From: Mallotus nudiflorus
Taxonomy: Eukaryota; Streptophyta; Magnoliopsida; Malpighiales; Euphorbiaceae
Length of the DNA: 64,000 bases
Direction of reading: 5' to 3'
Assembly (NCBI GenBank): GCA_947683625.1
Contig: CANTUR010000609.1
Coordinates: 62,001 to 126,000, forward strand
A program made the position numbers and the translations under genes. Shown here piece by piece: positions 9,871 through 20,560 of the stretch. The notes under the pieces are model-generated. The model searched no databases. It was given only the letters and a program-made list of their open reading frames with translations, and was not told the DNA's origin. The number at the start of each line of letters is the position of its first letter. Position 1 is the first letter of the stretch.

Positions 9871-11776
9871 TGTAGACGGTAAGGTTTAGCACGAACCCAA
9901 GATTTTAGTAACCATGAAACTATTTGAGCTTAGGGCTCTAGAGAACACACTAACCACTATCATAAAGACATGGCGTAGAGATGAGGAGTCACCACCTAGG
10001 GTGATAACTGGAAAAAATAAAAAAATGGTGGTACTTGATTCTCTAAAAGAAAGTTATCACCACGACTAAGAGATTTTGGATACGGAATACCAACTTCTTT
10101 TAGTCTTTTGTTCATTTAGAATTACTTTATGAATTACTATCTTACCCTCTATTTACATACAATTTCATATAAATCCTTATTTAAAAAAATTAACTCTAGG
10201 CAAACTAGTCATGAAAAATACATGTAAACAATGCATTCATTTAAATTCATAATCCCTAAGTTAGTCTAATCTACATTGATTTTAATTAAATGAGATGAAT
10301 CTACATGTTTTAATTTAAAGTGAGCCTAAAGACTAACGAGTCTAATTCTTATTTAATGTTAATTTAGTGAACCTAAGTCTATTTATTTTAATTCTAAAAA
10401 TGGGCCTAAATCTACAAATTATGAAGTATTTAAATTAATGGGTCTAGTTCTACATGTTATATTTCTAAAGTTATATTAAGTCTACAAATTATGGAAAAGA
10501 CTTAAATTAAATGGGCTGGTTCTAAATTAATTAAATTAGGTGGGCCTACATCTAAATTAACTAAATGAGCCTAAGTTATCTCTACCCTAAATCTAATTAA
10601 TTATGGGCCTAATATGAATTTTAATTAATTAAACCTAAAAAAAACCTAAATTTATATAAACGGGTTTAAAGCCTAATTTCATTATTCCCATTATTGGGGC
10701 TATTACAACGAGCAATTGAAAATATTAAGAAAATAAAAATTAATACAATCCCAAAAATAAATAAAAATGAAACAATAATAAACAATTAAAAAAACTAGAA
10801 ACTATATTTGGCTAAAGGTTCAATCCATGGCATTCCATGGACCTCCATGGATATTGTTCTCCAAGTAAGATCATCATGTAATCCCCTCTGTAATCACCAA
10901 CACAAAGAATAAACAATGATTAGTGAATAAAATAATAATAATAATTTAATAAAATTGAAATTTAATAAAATCAAAATAATAATAATAAAAGAATAAAAAT
11001 AAAAGAAGCTAGGAAAGAAGATAATGATTATGGATGCACTATGATTGGCTCCTCAGACTAAAGATCAATTACCGTTGTTTGTTAAGTAAGCTTTTAAAAA
11101 ACTTGTTATTCTCTTTTACAAGGTCTATTGCTCCTTGCTTCAAAAACCAATAATAAATCATAGAGGATACTTTGGTGTACTGCCTAGGAAAAGAAAATTC
11201 TCCAGGCTAAGAGAGAGCTAAAGGTCTAATAAAGTACAAAAAAAAAGAGAATTTAGAGATCCCTCACAAGAGACCTTTAGCTGAATTTTATAGAAAAAAT
11301 GTAAACAACTCTAGCTCCTCACATCTTCAAAGTTTTAGTTTTCAAAGGATTTTATTTCCTTAAAATCTAGATAAATCCCAAAAAGGAATTAAGAAAATTT
11401 TTTAACCAATCAAAATTCAGGAAACACATTTTTTATTTTCTGTCAAATTACGAAAAATGGATAGAAAACATATAATTCTGACCAGAAATGTGTAATTCTG
11501 GTTGGAATTACAAAATTCCAATCGGAATTATAAAATTTTGATCCTTTTTTTTTTACTTTTAATTATAAAAAGACCCTTAAAAAATTTAAAATTTTTAATT
11601 AGGTCCTAAAAACATTACAGTTAGGTCCTTGAAAAACCAATTAAATTCTTTTTTAAAAATGTATTTAAACTCTTAAGGTTTCAAACTTCAAGTGTTGAAG
11701 ATCTGTTTATAACATTTTCATCATTGGAGTCCTTTGTCACATCCATCCTTTATTATCCTGAAATTGGGTGCTTATA
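9871..11776 (-). repeat. Tat element 3' LTR (left end)
   Basis: It aligns with 24684-26830 from both ends. It is about 240 bp shorter because a block present in the other LTR (about 25480-25808) is missing near 10670. The region 11455-11545 carries an array of the motif AATTC.GATCGGAATT, also found upstream of the antisense genes. Confidence 0.9.
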
Positions 11777-11792
11777 GTTGCCCCCCTTTATT
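11777..11792 (-). promoter_or_regulatory. Tat element polypurine tract
   Basis: On the minus strand AATAAAGGGGGGCAAC directly precedes the 3' LTR start TATAAGCACCC. It would prime plus-strand cDNA synthesis. Confidence 0.8.
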
Positions 11793-11994
11793 GTTGTTTG
11801 CTTGACAAATTATGGTTAAGCAAATAAGTACACAATTTCTTAGAATAAAGTTTGGGTACTTACCTATGCTCCTTGAGGCTTTAACTTGTATGTAATCATC
11901 AGTTCATAATGGATGCTTATGTTGCCATGAAACCATATAGGCAAAATCTTAAAATACCTGAGTAAACACTATAGTTAAACATATAGCATTGATG
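11793..11994. other. Spacer between hairpin array and purine tract of the Tat element
   Basis: No gene or repeat is recognised. It is part of the 3' untranslated region of the minus-strand element RNA. Confidence 0.5.
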
Positions 11995-12935
11995 GACACA
12001 TTACACTCGGTCGTAGAATGTTGACTATAGTATAGTATAAATTAGGAGGATACATTGTACTCAATCATACAATGTTGACTATACTCAGTCATATAGTCAA
12101 ATTGGAAGGATACATCACACTCGGTTGTATGATGTTGACTATACTCGGTCATATGATGTTGACTATACTCGGTTGTATAGTCTGATTAGAAGGATACATC
12201 ACACTCGATCATATAATATTGACTATACTTGGTCGTATATGCAGATTGGATGGATACATCACACTCGGTCATATGATGTTGACTATACTTGGTCGTATAG
12301 TCAGATTGGAAAGATACATCACACTCAGTCGTATGATGTTAACTATACTCAGACATATATTCTTAACTAGAAGAATACATTGTACTCAGACGTACAATGT
12401 TGACTATACCCAGTCGTGTAGTCTTGATTGGAAGGATATGTTGTACTCAGTCATACAATGTTGACTATACTCGGTCGGATAGTCCTGATTGAAAGGATAC
12501 ATCATACTCAGTCATATGATGTCAACTATACTTAGTCATATAATCTGGATTGAAAAGGATACATCATACTCAGTCATATGATGTCGATTATACTCAGTCA
12601 TATAGTCTGGATTGAAAGGGATACATCATAAAAGGATACATTATACTCGTTCGTATGATGTTGACTATACTCGATCGTATAGTCTAGATTGAAAGGGTTA
12701 CATCATACTCAGTCGCATGATGTTGACTATACTCAGTAGTATAGTCTGGATTGAAAAGGGTACATCATACTCGGTTGTATGATGTCTACTATACTCGGTC
12801 ATATAGTTTGGATTGAAAGGGATACATCATACTTGGTTGTATGATGTCGACTATACTCAGTCGTATAGTCTAGATTGAAAGGGATACATCATACTTGATT
12901 ATATGATGTCAATTATACTCAGTTGTATAGTCTAA
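11995..12935. repeat. Tandem array of about 60-bp units, each with two hairpins
   Basis: About 15 degenerate units of 59-63 bp are present. Each has two inverted repeats in fixed order. Hairpin A has stem ACATCATAC with GTATGATGT. Hairpin B has stem GACTATAC with GTATAGTC. Both have a six-base loop close to TCGGTC, and a spacer of about 15 bp (TGGATTGAAAGGGAT) separates units. At 12824-12847 and 12849-12870 both stems are perfect. At 12377-12400 hairpin A is ACATTGTAC with GTACAATGT, so two base pairs have changed on both arms. The array is in the 3' untranslated part of the Tat RNA. Short reading frames across it are products of the repeat. Confidence 0.88.
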
Positions 12936-13559
12936 TTTCTCTTATACTGACAATTTAATAATTTAATGAATTATCAAATCATATAGCATTGCAATTTAAT
13001 ACCAAATTGCAAGAGAAGAGTAGGACTTAAATTTAGACAAATTTAAGGGACTAAAGTGGATGTTTGCCACTTTAATATAAGCTTTGCATTTTTTCAATCC
13101 ATTTCTTCATTTCCTATACCTTTCATTTCTTTGTTTTTTCTTTTCTTTTCTCTTGATTTTCAAATCTTATTTCTTCAATTATTTTTCATTTGACCTCCAA
13201 TTTGACATCCGTCTGATCCTATAGCTCACTCATATTTGAGACTATATGGAAGCAGCTCCAAATAATCATATCCAGTCATATCTCAACTATATTTACCTTA
13301 AAACAACTTGAGGCTCAATAAAAGGGAAGAGGTGCTCCTTTTGACTTACTTGCATCTCTACAGATGCTCATAGGCTAGAGATGAGGTAAATTTTTCTACT
13401 ATCTTTGATTTTACAAAAAATATATTCTTGTTAATTAACATATTAATGCATGGAATTATAGGATATCTTTTATATAAATTGATAAAATTGCATGAAATTG
13501 TCAATTTGAGGCAAAATTTTGCAAAATTGGTTTTAGCATGTCAGAGGACTAATAGAATT
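12936..13559. other. AT-rich spacer in the Tat element
   Basis: There is no coding or structured feature that I can support. It contains T-rich pyrimidine stretches around 13110-13180. Confidence 0.5.
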
Positions 13560-13715
13560 TAGTTAGATTTCTAGATTTTCGATCGGAATCTGAGTTCTAG
13601 ATTAGAATTTTTAAATTTCCAATCAGGGATCTAGAAATCCGATTAGAAATCTAGAAATTCGATCAGAATTCTGGATTTTCGATTGAAAATCTAGTTTTCC
13701 GATCCTTTTTTTTTA
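13560..13715. repeat. Array of a GATCGGAATTCTAGA-like motif upstream of the PMD gene
   Basis: Variants of 'AGATTTTCGATCGGAATCT' occur about seven times in direct succession, for example GATTTTCGATCGGAATCTG near 13576. The run ends in GATCC followed by a T run (about 13700-13713). The same motif and ending recur at 15540-15650 and in the LTR at 11455-11560. The block lies about 150 bp before the first recognisable PMD codons. A role as antisense promoter or leader is inference. Confidence 0.6.
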
Positions 13716-13849
13716 AACCCAAAGATAAAAATGAAAATAGAAAAAAATCAAAAGTTTGTAAAGGAAGGTAATCATGTTATTTTCTAAATTTTATTCACAA
13801 ACCACTGAAGTTCTCGAGTTGCTTTCACTTGGCTCTAGAACTCTTTCAT

Positions 13850-15385
13850 GATTTATTTGGAGAGTTAGTACAGTATATCTGGGCATCTAGCTTCTGACAC
13901 TTCATTGCTGCTTTGTCGATTGCTTGAGGTAGGTCAGACCAATATTCACTTTTTGCTCTTATCGAGAGGTGGATGGATTCCACTCATATCTTCCATATAC
14001 GAGTAGGCGAGTTAACTATTTTCCTTATGAGCTTCTCTACTATTACTGGGATCACCTTCGGGGTACCCCGGTTCTTTTTGATATCCACTACTACACTCTT
14101 CTAGAGGATGCTAGGAGTCACTATGTTCATGACTTGCTCGAGTTTGTTCCGACATGGAAGAATAGGAAAAATGTGCTTCTTTCCTCTCTTGTTCAAGGTT
14201 TTAGGAGATTACCTACCACCACACCTCGCCAGATCCTTTAGAAGGCAAGATGCTTCTTGTTGATCCTATTAGGCACTACCCTCTTCTATGAGACTAGTTA
14301 TGAGGTTAGCATTGCACTTCTTGGTCCCTTTCAGGATCTTACTAGAGTCGTTACTTTTGATTGGGGATCTGCAGCTCTTGCCTATCTCTACTATAGATTG
14401 GATACTATCTATAAAGATGCTGTGATGATGTGCAGCTTCTGGTACATTTTGCATGCATGTCTTCTTCATGTCTTTTACCTCTTTTTATTTTACTCTTCCA
14501 TGTTGAGGAGTTACAACATGACTAGTCTTAAGCTCATAGTAGCTCTTGAGGGATATGACGCTTCAACTTTGCTCGAGCGTTCTTGCCACTATTAGTAGTA
14601 TATTCGAAGAAATCTCCTAAAGTAGGTTCTTACAACCCAATTAAGGTATACTTTCCATTACCATTTCCTCCCTATCATCATCTTACTTCATTCTCTTTCG
14701 TTGCTGTAGATGACATTTATTTTCTGTATAGGTTGAAGAAGCTACTAATGTTGCTATGGAGGAGGAGACTGAGGGTGACACTGAGAGGACTGATCAGGAG
14801 GTTGAGCATACTCAACATAGTGGAGCTACTTAAGATGATACTTTCCTGAGTACCATTTTGGGCAATGTTCCTTTGCTGGATAGGTCTATGTACTATGGGG
14901 CTCCTGCGGTGCAGACTCCCATTGAGCAACACATGTATTTTGATGTAGCTTAGATTCTTAGTTTTTCTCATCTTGATGCTTCACATGCAAGTGCATTTTG
15001 CATTTTTGATTATGCACAAACTGTCACTTATTGTTGAATTAGTATATGTTATTTTACAAATCCCTTAGACACAGGTAGAGTATTTATATGGACTCACCTC
15101 ATCCTAGAGATTATTTACTATGTAGATAATAGATAGTTGGAGGGTTAGTATTTACATCAAGTATGCAAATGTATGCATGTTATGCATGATTTGCATGATT
15201 TTAAATATTCTTAATGCAATAGAGCTATGTTGGAGATCTGGAGTGTGAGAATGAGAGGCTTCATCGATAGCTTGTTGGTCTTGGTTTTAATGATCTTGAC
15301 ACTGGGACTTCTATGTCCCCAAATCAGAGTGATGATCCAGCTAGAGGGTGGAGTCCTTGGCCAGACAATGGAGCTTAGGATGATT
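13850..15385 (+). pseudogene. Decayed plant mobile domain (PMD) gene, antisense inside the Tat element
   Basis: Recognisable PMD blocks occur in order. ALIERWMDSTHIFHI and VGELTIF lie at about 13952-14025. After a frame change come LLGTTLFYETS (14265-14300) and FDWGSAALAYLYYRLDT (about 14358-14410), which match the signature of the aminotransferase-like plant mobile domain. The line continues through a basic segment to a GT-AG intron at 14646-14731, then an acidic exon rich in E and D (14732-15037), where the in-frame stops are TAA and TAG at likely CAA and CAG codons. A further exon may lie near 15222-15385 (CENERLHR, then PARGWSPWPDNGA). PMD proteins occur in host silencing factors (MAIL1/MAIN) and in transposons; their molecular function is poorly known. 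It runs opposite to gag-pol. No start codon can be fixed. Confidence 0.75.
14646..14731 (+). other. GT-AG intron, phase 0, in the antisense PMD gene
   Basis: The donor is AAG followed by GTATAC and the acceptor is CTGTATAG followed by GTT. Removing 86 bp joins two plus-strand exons without changing frame (SYNPIK to VEEATN). It lies antisense to the element RNA, so retrotransposition would not remove it. Confidence 0.55.
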
Positions 15386-15798
15386 GATCTCTTATCTTTA
15401 GGACTTGTGCTTTCATAACTGTATTTTATCTTCCTTTTTTTTTCTGTGAATTGTTGCCCCTTTTCTGAATGGATTATAGACTTTTTATCTTGGATCAAAC
15501 CCTAAAACTTACTTGATCTTAGTCTTTTTTTTTTTGTCAAAAATATTGGAAATCCGATAAGAATTATAGATTTTTGATCGAATTTCTGGAATTCTTGATG
15601 GATTTCTAGAATTTCGATCATAATTCTGAATTTTTGATAAAATTCATCTTCAGCTCTTCACTCTTTTTCCATTCTAATTTTTTATTTGAGTTCGATCCAG
15701 AAATGTAAAATCCTAATCCCATCTAGATTATCCTTTATGCCTATATAAAGGGCCTACCAAAAGTATTGTCTCCTATCTTTCTTTTTATTGGCTTTTAT
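15386..15798. repeat. Spacer with a second GATCGGAATT-like motif array (15535-15650)
   Basis: Variants such as 'GATTTTTGATCGAATTTCT' and 'AGAATTTCGATCATAATTCT' repeat about five times. A T run (about 15524-15534) lies beside them. The arrangement and the distance to the next gene (about 150 bp before the ATG at 15799) mirror the array before the PMD gene. Confidence 0.55.
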
Positions 15799-17045
15799 CA
15801 TGACACAAGCTACCCTTGATTTGATGAAAAAGTTTCTCAAGAGCCTTAATGGAGATTATTAAAATAGACTACTACCCTATCATGTCAAATCTTTGAAATC
15901 TCTTCAGCATTTAAAAATAGACCATAATTTTCTTTATGCTGTGCCACCTTTTAGGACATCAAGGACCATGTATTTAAATTGAATGGACAAGAGCTATGTC
16001 CATTAATCAAGGAGTTTGCTACTATTCTTGGTTGTTCTTTAGACTCAATCGCTGTGATTGCTCTTCCTGATCTTGAGATGCATTTTCCTGGTAGACTAGT
16101 GGCATTCCTTGATGTCCTTAAGTGACATCTACATGTACGCACATAACCCTGGGACTATCAGTCTTTATTCTCTGGTCACTTCTTATAGGACTAGGGACAA
16201 GAATGATGCTGCTTGGATAAGGACTATCTCTTTTTGCTTGTATGCCTAATTTCTATTAGTGGCTTCTTATGGAGATGCTGACAAGGATTATCAATATCCT
16301 AGAATAAGTGGAAACTGGAGCTAACCCTATTCTTGTTACACTTGCTAAAACAATCATTAGATTAGATAATTTCAAGATCCGTAATCAATTCTTAGGTGGT
16401 TTACTTCTCCTTCAGGTATGTAGCTTTTTTTTTTTGCCTAAGCTGCCCTTTCAGGTTTTCAACTTAGCACTTTTCTTTTTAGATTTTGTTACAGGAGAAA
16501 TTAAGTCTGCTTAATGCCCCCACCAATGCTTTGATTTATGAATTTCATCATCTACAGTCTTGTTTATTGAAGATGAAGGACAAGGGTACCATAGATCAAT
16601 GGATTAGTTGGATGAAAGGCATTATTAACACTGAGATTACATGGATCTGTCCTTAGTAGAAGTTAAAGTTTGTAACAATCAACCTGTATGACCACTGTGT
16701 TCTTGTTCCTGGGTTGCACTTTTTAACCTTCTTTTCCCCTTCATGCCTTTACTGTTAGTATGGTTTTCCATAATTTATTATGATTGTAATACTTAACTTC
16801 CAAGGCTCCCCCCTGAGATAAGATTTCTTGGACAAAATGAAGAACCTGTGGCCTCATAGAGCATTAGAGTAGAATATGCATTTGAATGCTGATATGACTA
16901 TTGATGACAATTACAAGGCTTGGGTTATCATGTAAGCTACAGAATCACTAGGATTTGCTAAGTACAAAAGGACTAAAGTATTGCTAGATGAGTCCCAAAA
17001 GAAGAAGAAAAAAAAAACAAAAATAGTGATCTCACAAGTCTAGTT
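15799..17045 (+). pseudogene. Second antisense gene in the Tat element, PMD/DUF7745-like
   Basis: The plus-strand frame begins at ATG 15799 (MTQATLDLMKKFL). It has a stop, shifts frame near 15950, and reads KDHVFKLNGQELCPLIKEF then ATILGC. It then breaks and resumes with DKNDAAWIRTISFCLYA and, in another frame, ANPILVTLAKTIIRL. An intron at 16416-16494 joins LLLLQ to EKLSLLNAP in frame. Later parts include KGTIDQWISWMKG and YDHCVLVPGL, a probable second intron near 16725-16804, and a lysine-rich end near 17020. The layout (F.FG...L.P...E...LLG, then a segment before W) resembles plant DUF7745 and PMD-type proteins found in repeats. The family call is from memory of that layout. No function can be assigned. 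Confidence 0.55.
16416..16494 (+). other. GT-AG intron, phase 0, in the second antisense gene
   Basis: The donor is CTTCAG followed by GTATGT. A T-rich tract follows, and the acceptor TTGTTACAG is followed by GAGAAA. Its removal (79 bp) keeps an open frame across both exons for more than 40 codons each way apart from decay stops. Confidence 0.6.
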
Positions 17046-17480
17046 TTTTTTTAGACTTTCATGCTTTGTTTTTACTTTAAGTCTTTGTGCTTTATAATAA
17101 AGATAGAATATGCAATATTCAAATAAAAATTCCATTAAAATTTGATTCATTAATTAGGGCCAAAATAAGTACGTTTATTACATCACATGACATAACTCCT
17201 GTTATGAGTTAGTCCTTTCGAATTTTCTAACTGAAAATTTTTCTCACTTTTATTTCCTTAATTTCTGCCTGATCGGCTCTTGATGAGTTTTCTGGTCATT
17301 GGGATCACCTCTTTTTCCTTATTCCTTAATTTCTATATGTTAGCCCTTTGTGGGTTTTTTGAACAATGGGAATGTCCTAATTTTTGCATGACTAGCCTTT
17401 TAAGGTTTTCTAGCCAGCGAACTTCTCTTTTTTTTTAAAGGTAGTATTTCTTGAGGTGATATAAGTTGATTGGCTTAGTG
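17046..17480. repeat. Spacer with about three degenerate 65-bp repeats after Tat pol
   Basis: Between 17262 and 17430 the phrases 'CTGATCGGCTCTTGATGAG', 'TTAGCCCTTTGTGGGT' and 'CTAGCCTTTTAAGGTT' recur, each followed by TTTTCT.G.CA..GG.A. It lies between the 3' end of the antisense gene and the 3' end of pol, where the two converge. Confidence 0.5.
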
Positions 17481-18560
17481 AACTCATTCCCTTTTAGATA
17501 TAATATCTTTGCAGCTCCCTTAGGTAGGATTGTCTTGATTGAATACGGCCCTTCCTAATTTGGTCTAAATTTTCCTCTTGGATCAAACACCATTGCACTT
17601 GACTGCTTTAACACCATATCTTTAGCCTTTATCTTTCCAAGTTTAACCTTCTTGTTAAAGGCCCTTGCTATTCTTCTATGGTAAATTTGAGTGTGAAACA
17701 AAGCGTCCATCCTTTTCTCATCTAGAGATGTGAGGTAGTTGTACCTCTTTTGCATTCACTCACTCTTAAGGGTTTTTGCTTCCATAACAACCCTCAAAAA
17801 TTTAATTTTCATCTCTATGGACAAAACTGCCTCACAACCATACATTAATGAGAACGGTGTCTATCCTGTAGCAGTGCATATTATAGTTCCATATCCCCAC
17901 AAGGCAAAAGGGAGATACTCAGACTAATCTTTATTCATTTTCACCTTCTTAGAGAGGATTCTCTTAATATTCTTATTAGCCGCTTCAACTACACCATTAG
18001 CCTGAGGTCGATAAGGTGATGATTTATAATGCTCGATCTTGTATCTCTGTAACAACTCAGTTGTCTGTACCTGAAACTGAACACCATTGTCCATCACAAC
18101 ATAATGTGGGATCCCATACCTACAAATAAGATTCTTCTTAATGAACCTTGCCATCTATCTAGCCTTCAAAGTACTAAAAGATTCTACTTCTATCCATCTG
18201 GAGAAATAGTCAATTACCACTACTATATATTTATGCATGTTTAAGGCAATTGGTCTTATCTCCCTTATTATATCTATTTACCATATTGCAAAGGGCTAAA
18301 GAGATGTTAAGCTATTTAGCATTGTAGGGGGAAGATGATTGAGGTTCCCATGTATTTGGCACTAATGGCATTGTCTTATTATATGGATACAATCTTTTTC
18401 CATACTCATTTAATAGTACCCCCTGTCAAATTATTTTCTTCATTAGAATCATCCTATTCATATGAGATCTACAAACCCCTGCATGAATCTCTCTCATCAC
18501 CTATTTTGCTTTATCCTTCTTAAGACATCTCAACTATATTCCATCTAGCATTCTTCTATA
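17481..18560 (-). pseudogene. Tat integrase
   Basis: On the minus strand the core fragment at 18154-17924 contains IPHYVVMDNGVQF (second catalytic aspartate), then SPYRPQANGVVEAANKNIK, which contains the catalytic glutamate. The C-terminal piece 17755-17555 (KRMDALFHTQIYHRRIARAF, then GDMVLK-like and PRGKFRPN) and the tail LYHLKKYYL near 17450 match Tat integrases. Zinc-binding remnants lie upstream near 18500. Several stops are present. Integrase would insert the cDNA into chromosomes. Confidence 0.85.
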
Positions 18561-18699
18561 TAATACCCCATCATGACTTGTATAATGGTGTGCAAGAACA
18601 CGAAGGGCATATCTTTTTTTAGAAGTCACTCCATTTGGGTATTTCCTCTCTTCGATGAATCTCTGGATGTCATAAAATCATGGCTTTTCATCTAGTCCT

Positions 18700-19175
18700 A
18701 TTTGAATACTTATAACTGATTCCTCAACATATATGGAGCTTTCATTTTCATTATCACTAAAGGCTTCATCATCAACCCCGTCGATTTATCCCATACTGAA
18801 GAAAGCGTTGCCAAGGCATCTGCCATTTTATTTTCGTCTCTTGGTAAATGCATGAAGATACATTTAGTGAAATTTATCATTAGCTTCTTCAAATAAAAGA
18901 TGTAAGGTTTCAACCTCTCTTCTTTCACTTCTCATTCCTTATTAGCCTGACTAATGATTAACATGGAATCTCCATAAACCAGTAGGTCTTTAGCTCCAAC
19001 TGCTAGTGCTGCTTCTACCCCGTAGATACATGCCCCTTACTTAGCCATGTTATTTGTAACTTTGAAGTCCAATTTCTTAGCCATGGGGATGGTTTCTCCT
19101 ACTGGTGTGACAAGAATCACTCCTAGCCCTGCTCCTCTACTATTTATAGCTCCATCAAAATAAAGCTTCCATGCA
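18700..19175 (-). pseudogene. Second (archaeal/plant-like) RNase H of the Tat element
   Basis: Minus-strand phrases YFDGAINSRGAGLGVIL (about 19165-19115), GVEAALAVGAKDLLVYGDS and PRDENKMADALATL (about 18845-18800) carry the D, E, D, D pattern of RNase H. A domain of this kind in addition to the first RNase H (19300-19750) is the hallmark of Tat-group elements. Stops lie at about 19040 and 18938. Confidence 0.85.
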
Positions 19176-19299
19176 TGTCGTTCTATTACTGCTAAGTTCT
19201 CATATGGAAACTCTAAATTCCACTACTCATTTCCTTCGACTGCATTCTACGCTAGGAATTCTGCTACTGCTCTTCCTTTGATAACCTTGATAGTGATGT

Positions 19300-19750
19300 A
19301 CTAAATATCAAACTCAGTCAAAAGTACCAACCATCGAGACATCTTTCCAGTTAAAGATGGTGCTTGAAACAAGTACCTTAAAGGATCTATCTTTGAAATA
19401 GATTGTACTTCGTAGGACTGGAAATAATGCCTTAGCTTCCTTATAGCCTATATAATAATCAAACATGTCTTCTCCATAAGATTATACTTCTTTTCATCTA
19501 GTAAGAACTTTTTACTAAGATAATACACTAGGTACTCCACCCCTTTGGGTCCTTCTTGCACTAGCATTGCCCCCATTGCCTTTTCCTCTAAAGCCAAATA
19601 TAAGATTAAGGGTTTACCTTGCCTTGGTGGTCTTAACATAGATGGATTGATAAGGTATTTTTTAATCTTATCAAATGCTTTCTGACATTCTTTATTCCAT
19701 TCCACCAGCTGATTTTTCCTTAGGAGCTTAAAGATTGGATCATAAACCAT
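19300..19750 (-). pseudogene. First RNase H of the Tat element
   Basis: The piece 19750-19448 reads EWNKECQKAFDKIKKYL, then LILYLALEEKAMGAMLVQ and VEYLVYYLSKKFL, the usual RNase H region that follows gypsy reverse transcriptase. The catalytic aspartate position is replaced (YLAL rather than Y.D), as is common for this degenerate first domain in Tat elements. Confidence 0.85.
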
Positions 19751-20560
19751 GGTGAGTTTCGCAATAAACTTGTTAATGTACTATAGCTTCCCAATAAACC
19801 CTCATACTTCTTTCTCTGTCTTTGGTGTTGGCATCTCTTGAATGACTTTGATCTTGTTTAGATCAACTTTGATTCCCCTATCGCTGACTATGTGCCCCAA
19901 TAACTTTCTAGAAGTGACCCCAAAGATACATTTCTTCATATTAAGCCTTAGATTGTATCTTTCTATTCTTGTCAGAAACTTATCTAAAGCCTCAAAATGT
20001 CCTTCCCTGGTTCCTAACTTAACCATCATACCATCAACATACACTTCCACTTCTTTGTGCATCATATCATGGAATAGAGTGGTTGTTGCCCTTTAATAGG
20101 TTACTTCTGCATTCTTCAATCCGAATGGCATCACTTTGTAGCAATATGTCCCCCATTCCATGATAAAAGAGGTCTTAATCTTGTCTATGACTGTCGTCAT
20201 TATCTAATTATAACCTGAGAACCATCCATGAAAGAGTACATTGCACTAGATGTTGCGTTGTCAAGAATCACATTTATGGGGTAAAGGAAAGTCATTCTTC
20301 GGGCATGCTTTATTCAGATCCCTAAAGTCTACATACATTTGAACTTTTCTATCTTTCTTAGGAACTGGTACTATGTTTGCCAGTCATTAAGGATATTCTA
20401 CCACTTCTAGGAAATTACCCTAGATTTGCATAGCAATTTCTTCCCTTATCTTTTATGCCCACTTTGGCCTTAACCTATGAAGTTTTTGCTTAATAAGTTT
20501 AGCCTCTAGATATATCAGAATGCGATGCTCTACAATTTCTCTATTTAGACATGTGATATA
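19751..20560 (-). pseudogene. Tat reverse transcriptase
   Basis: Minus-strand blocks include VPVPKKDRKVQMYVDFRDLN (about 20375-20315), then KACPKDDFPLPH, YCYKVMPFGLKNA and the clean piece 20065-19802 with EVYVDGMMVKL and LRLNMKKCIFGV. The catalytic box is YVDG instead of YVDD, so the second metal-binding aspartate is lost (GAT to GGT). Stops interrupt the domain at about 20395, 20260 and 20090. Confidence 0.88.

Noticed and set aside
10480..10680. Plant telomere-like repeats (CCTAAA)
   Set aside because: CCTAAA occurs irregularly in the AT-rich Tat LTR with variable spacing and not as a CCCTAAA tandem array.
12125..12464. Two overlapping 81-codon frames with repeated SYDVDYT-like residues
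   Set aside because: They are translations of the hairpin array; the repeat is in the DNA and the frames have no codon bias or start context.
15951..16142. Minus-strand frame opposite the second antisense gene
   Set aside because: Plus-strand similarity to PMD/DUF7745-type proteins covers the same bases; the minus frame resembles nothing and is its shadow.
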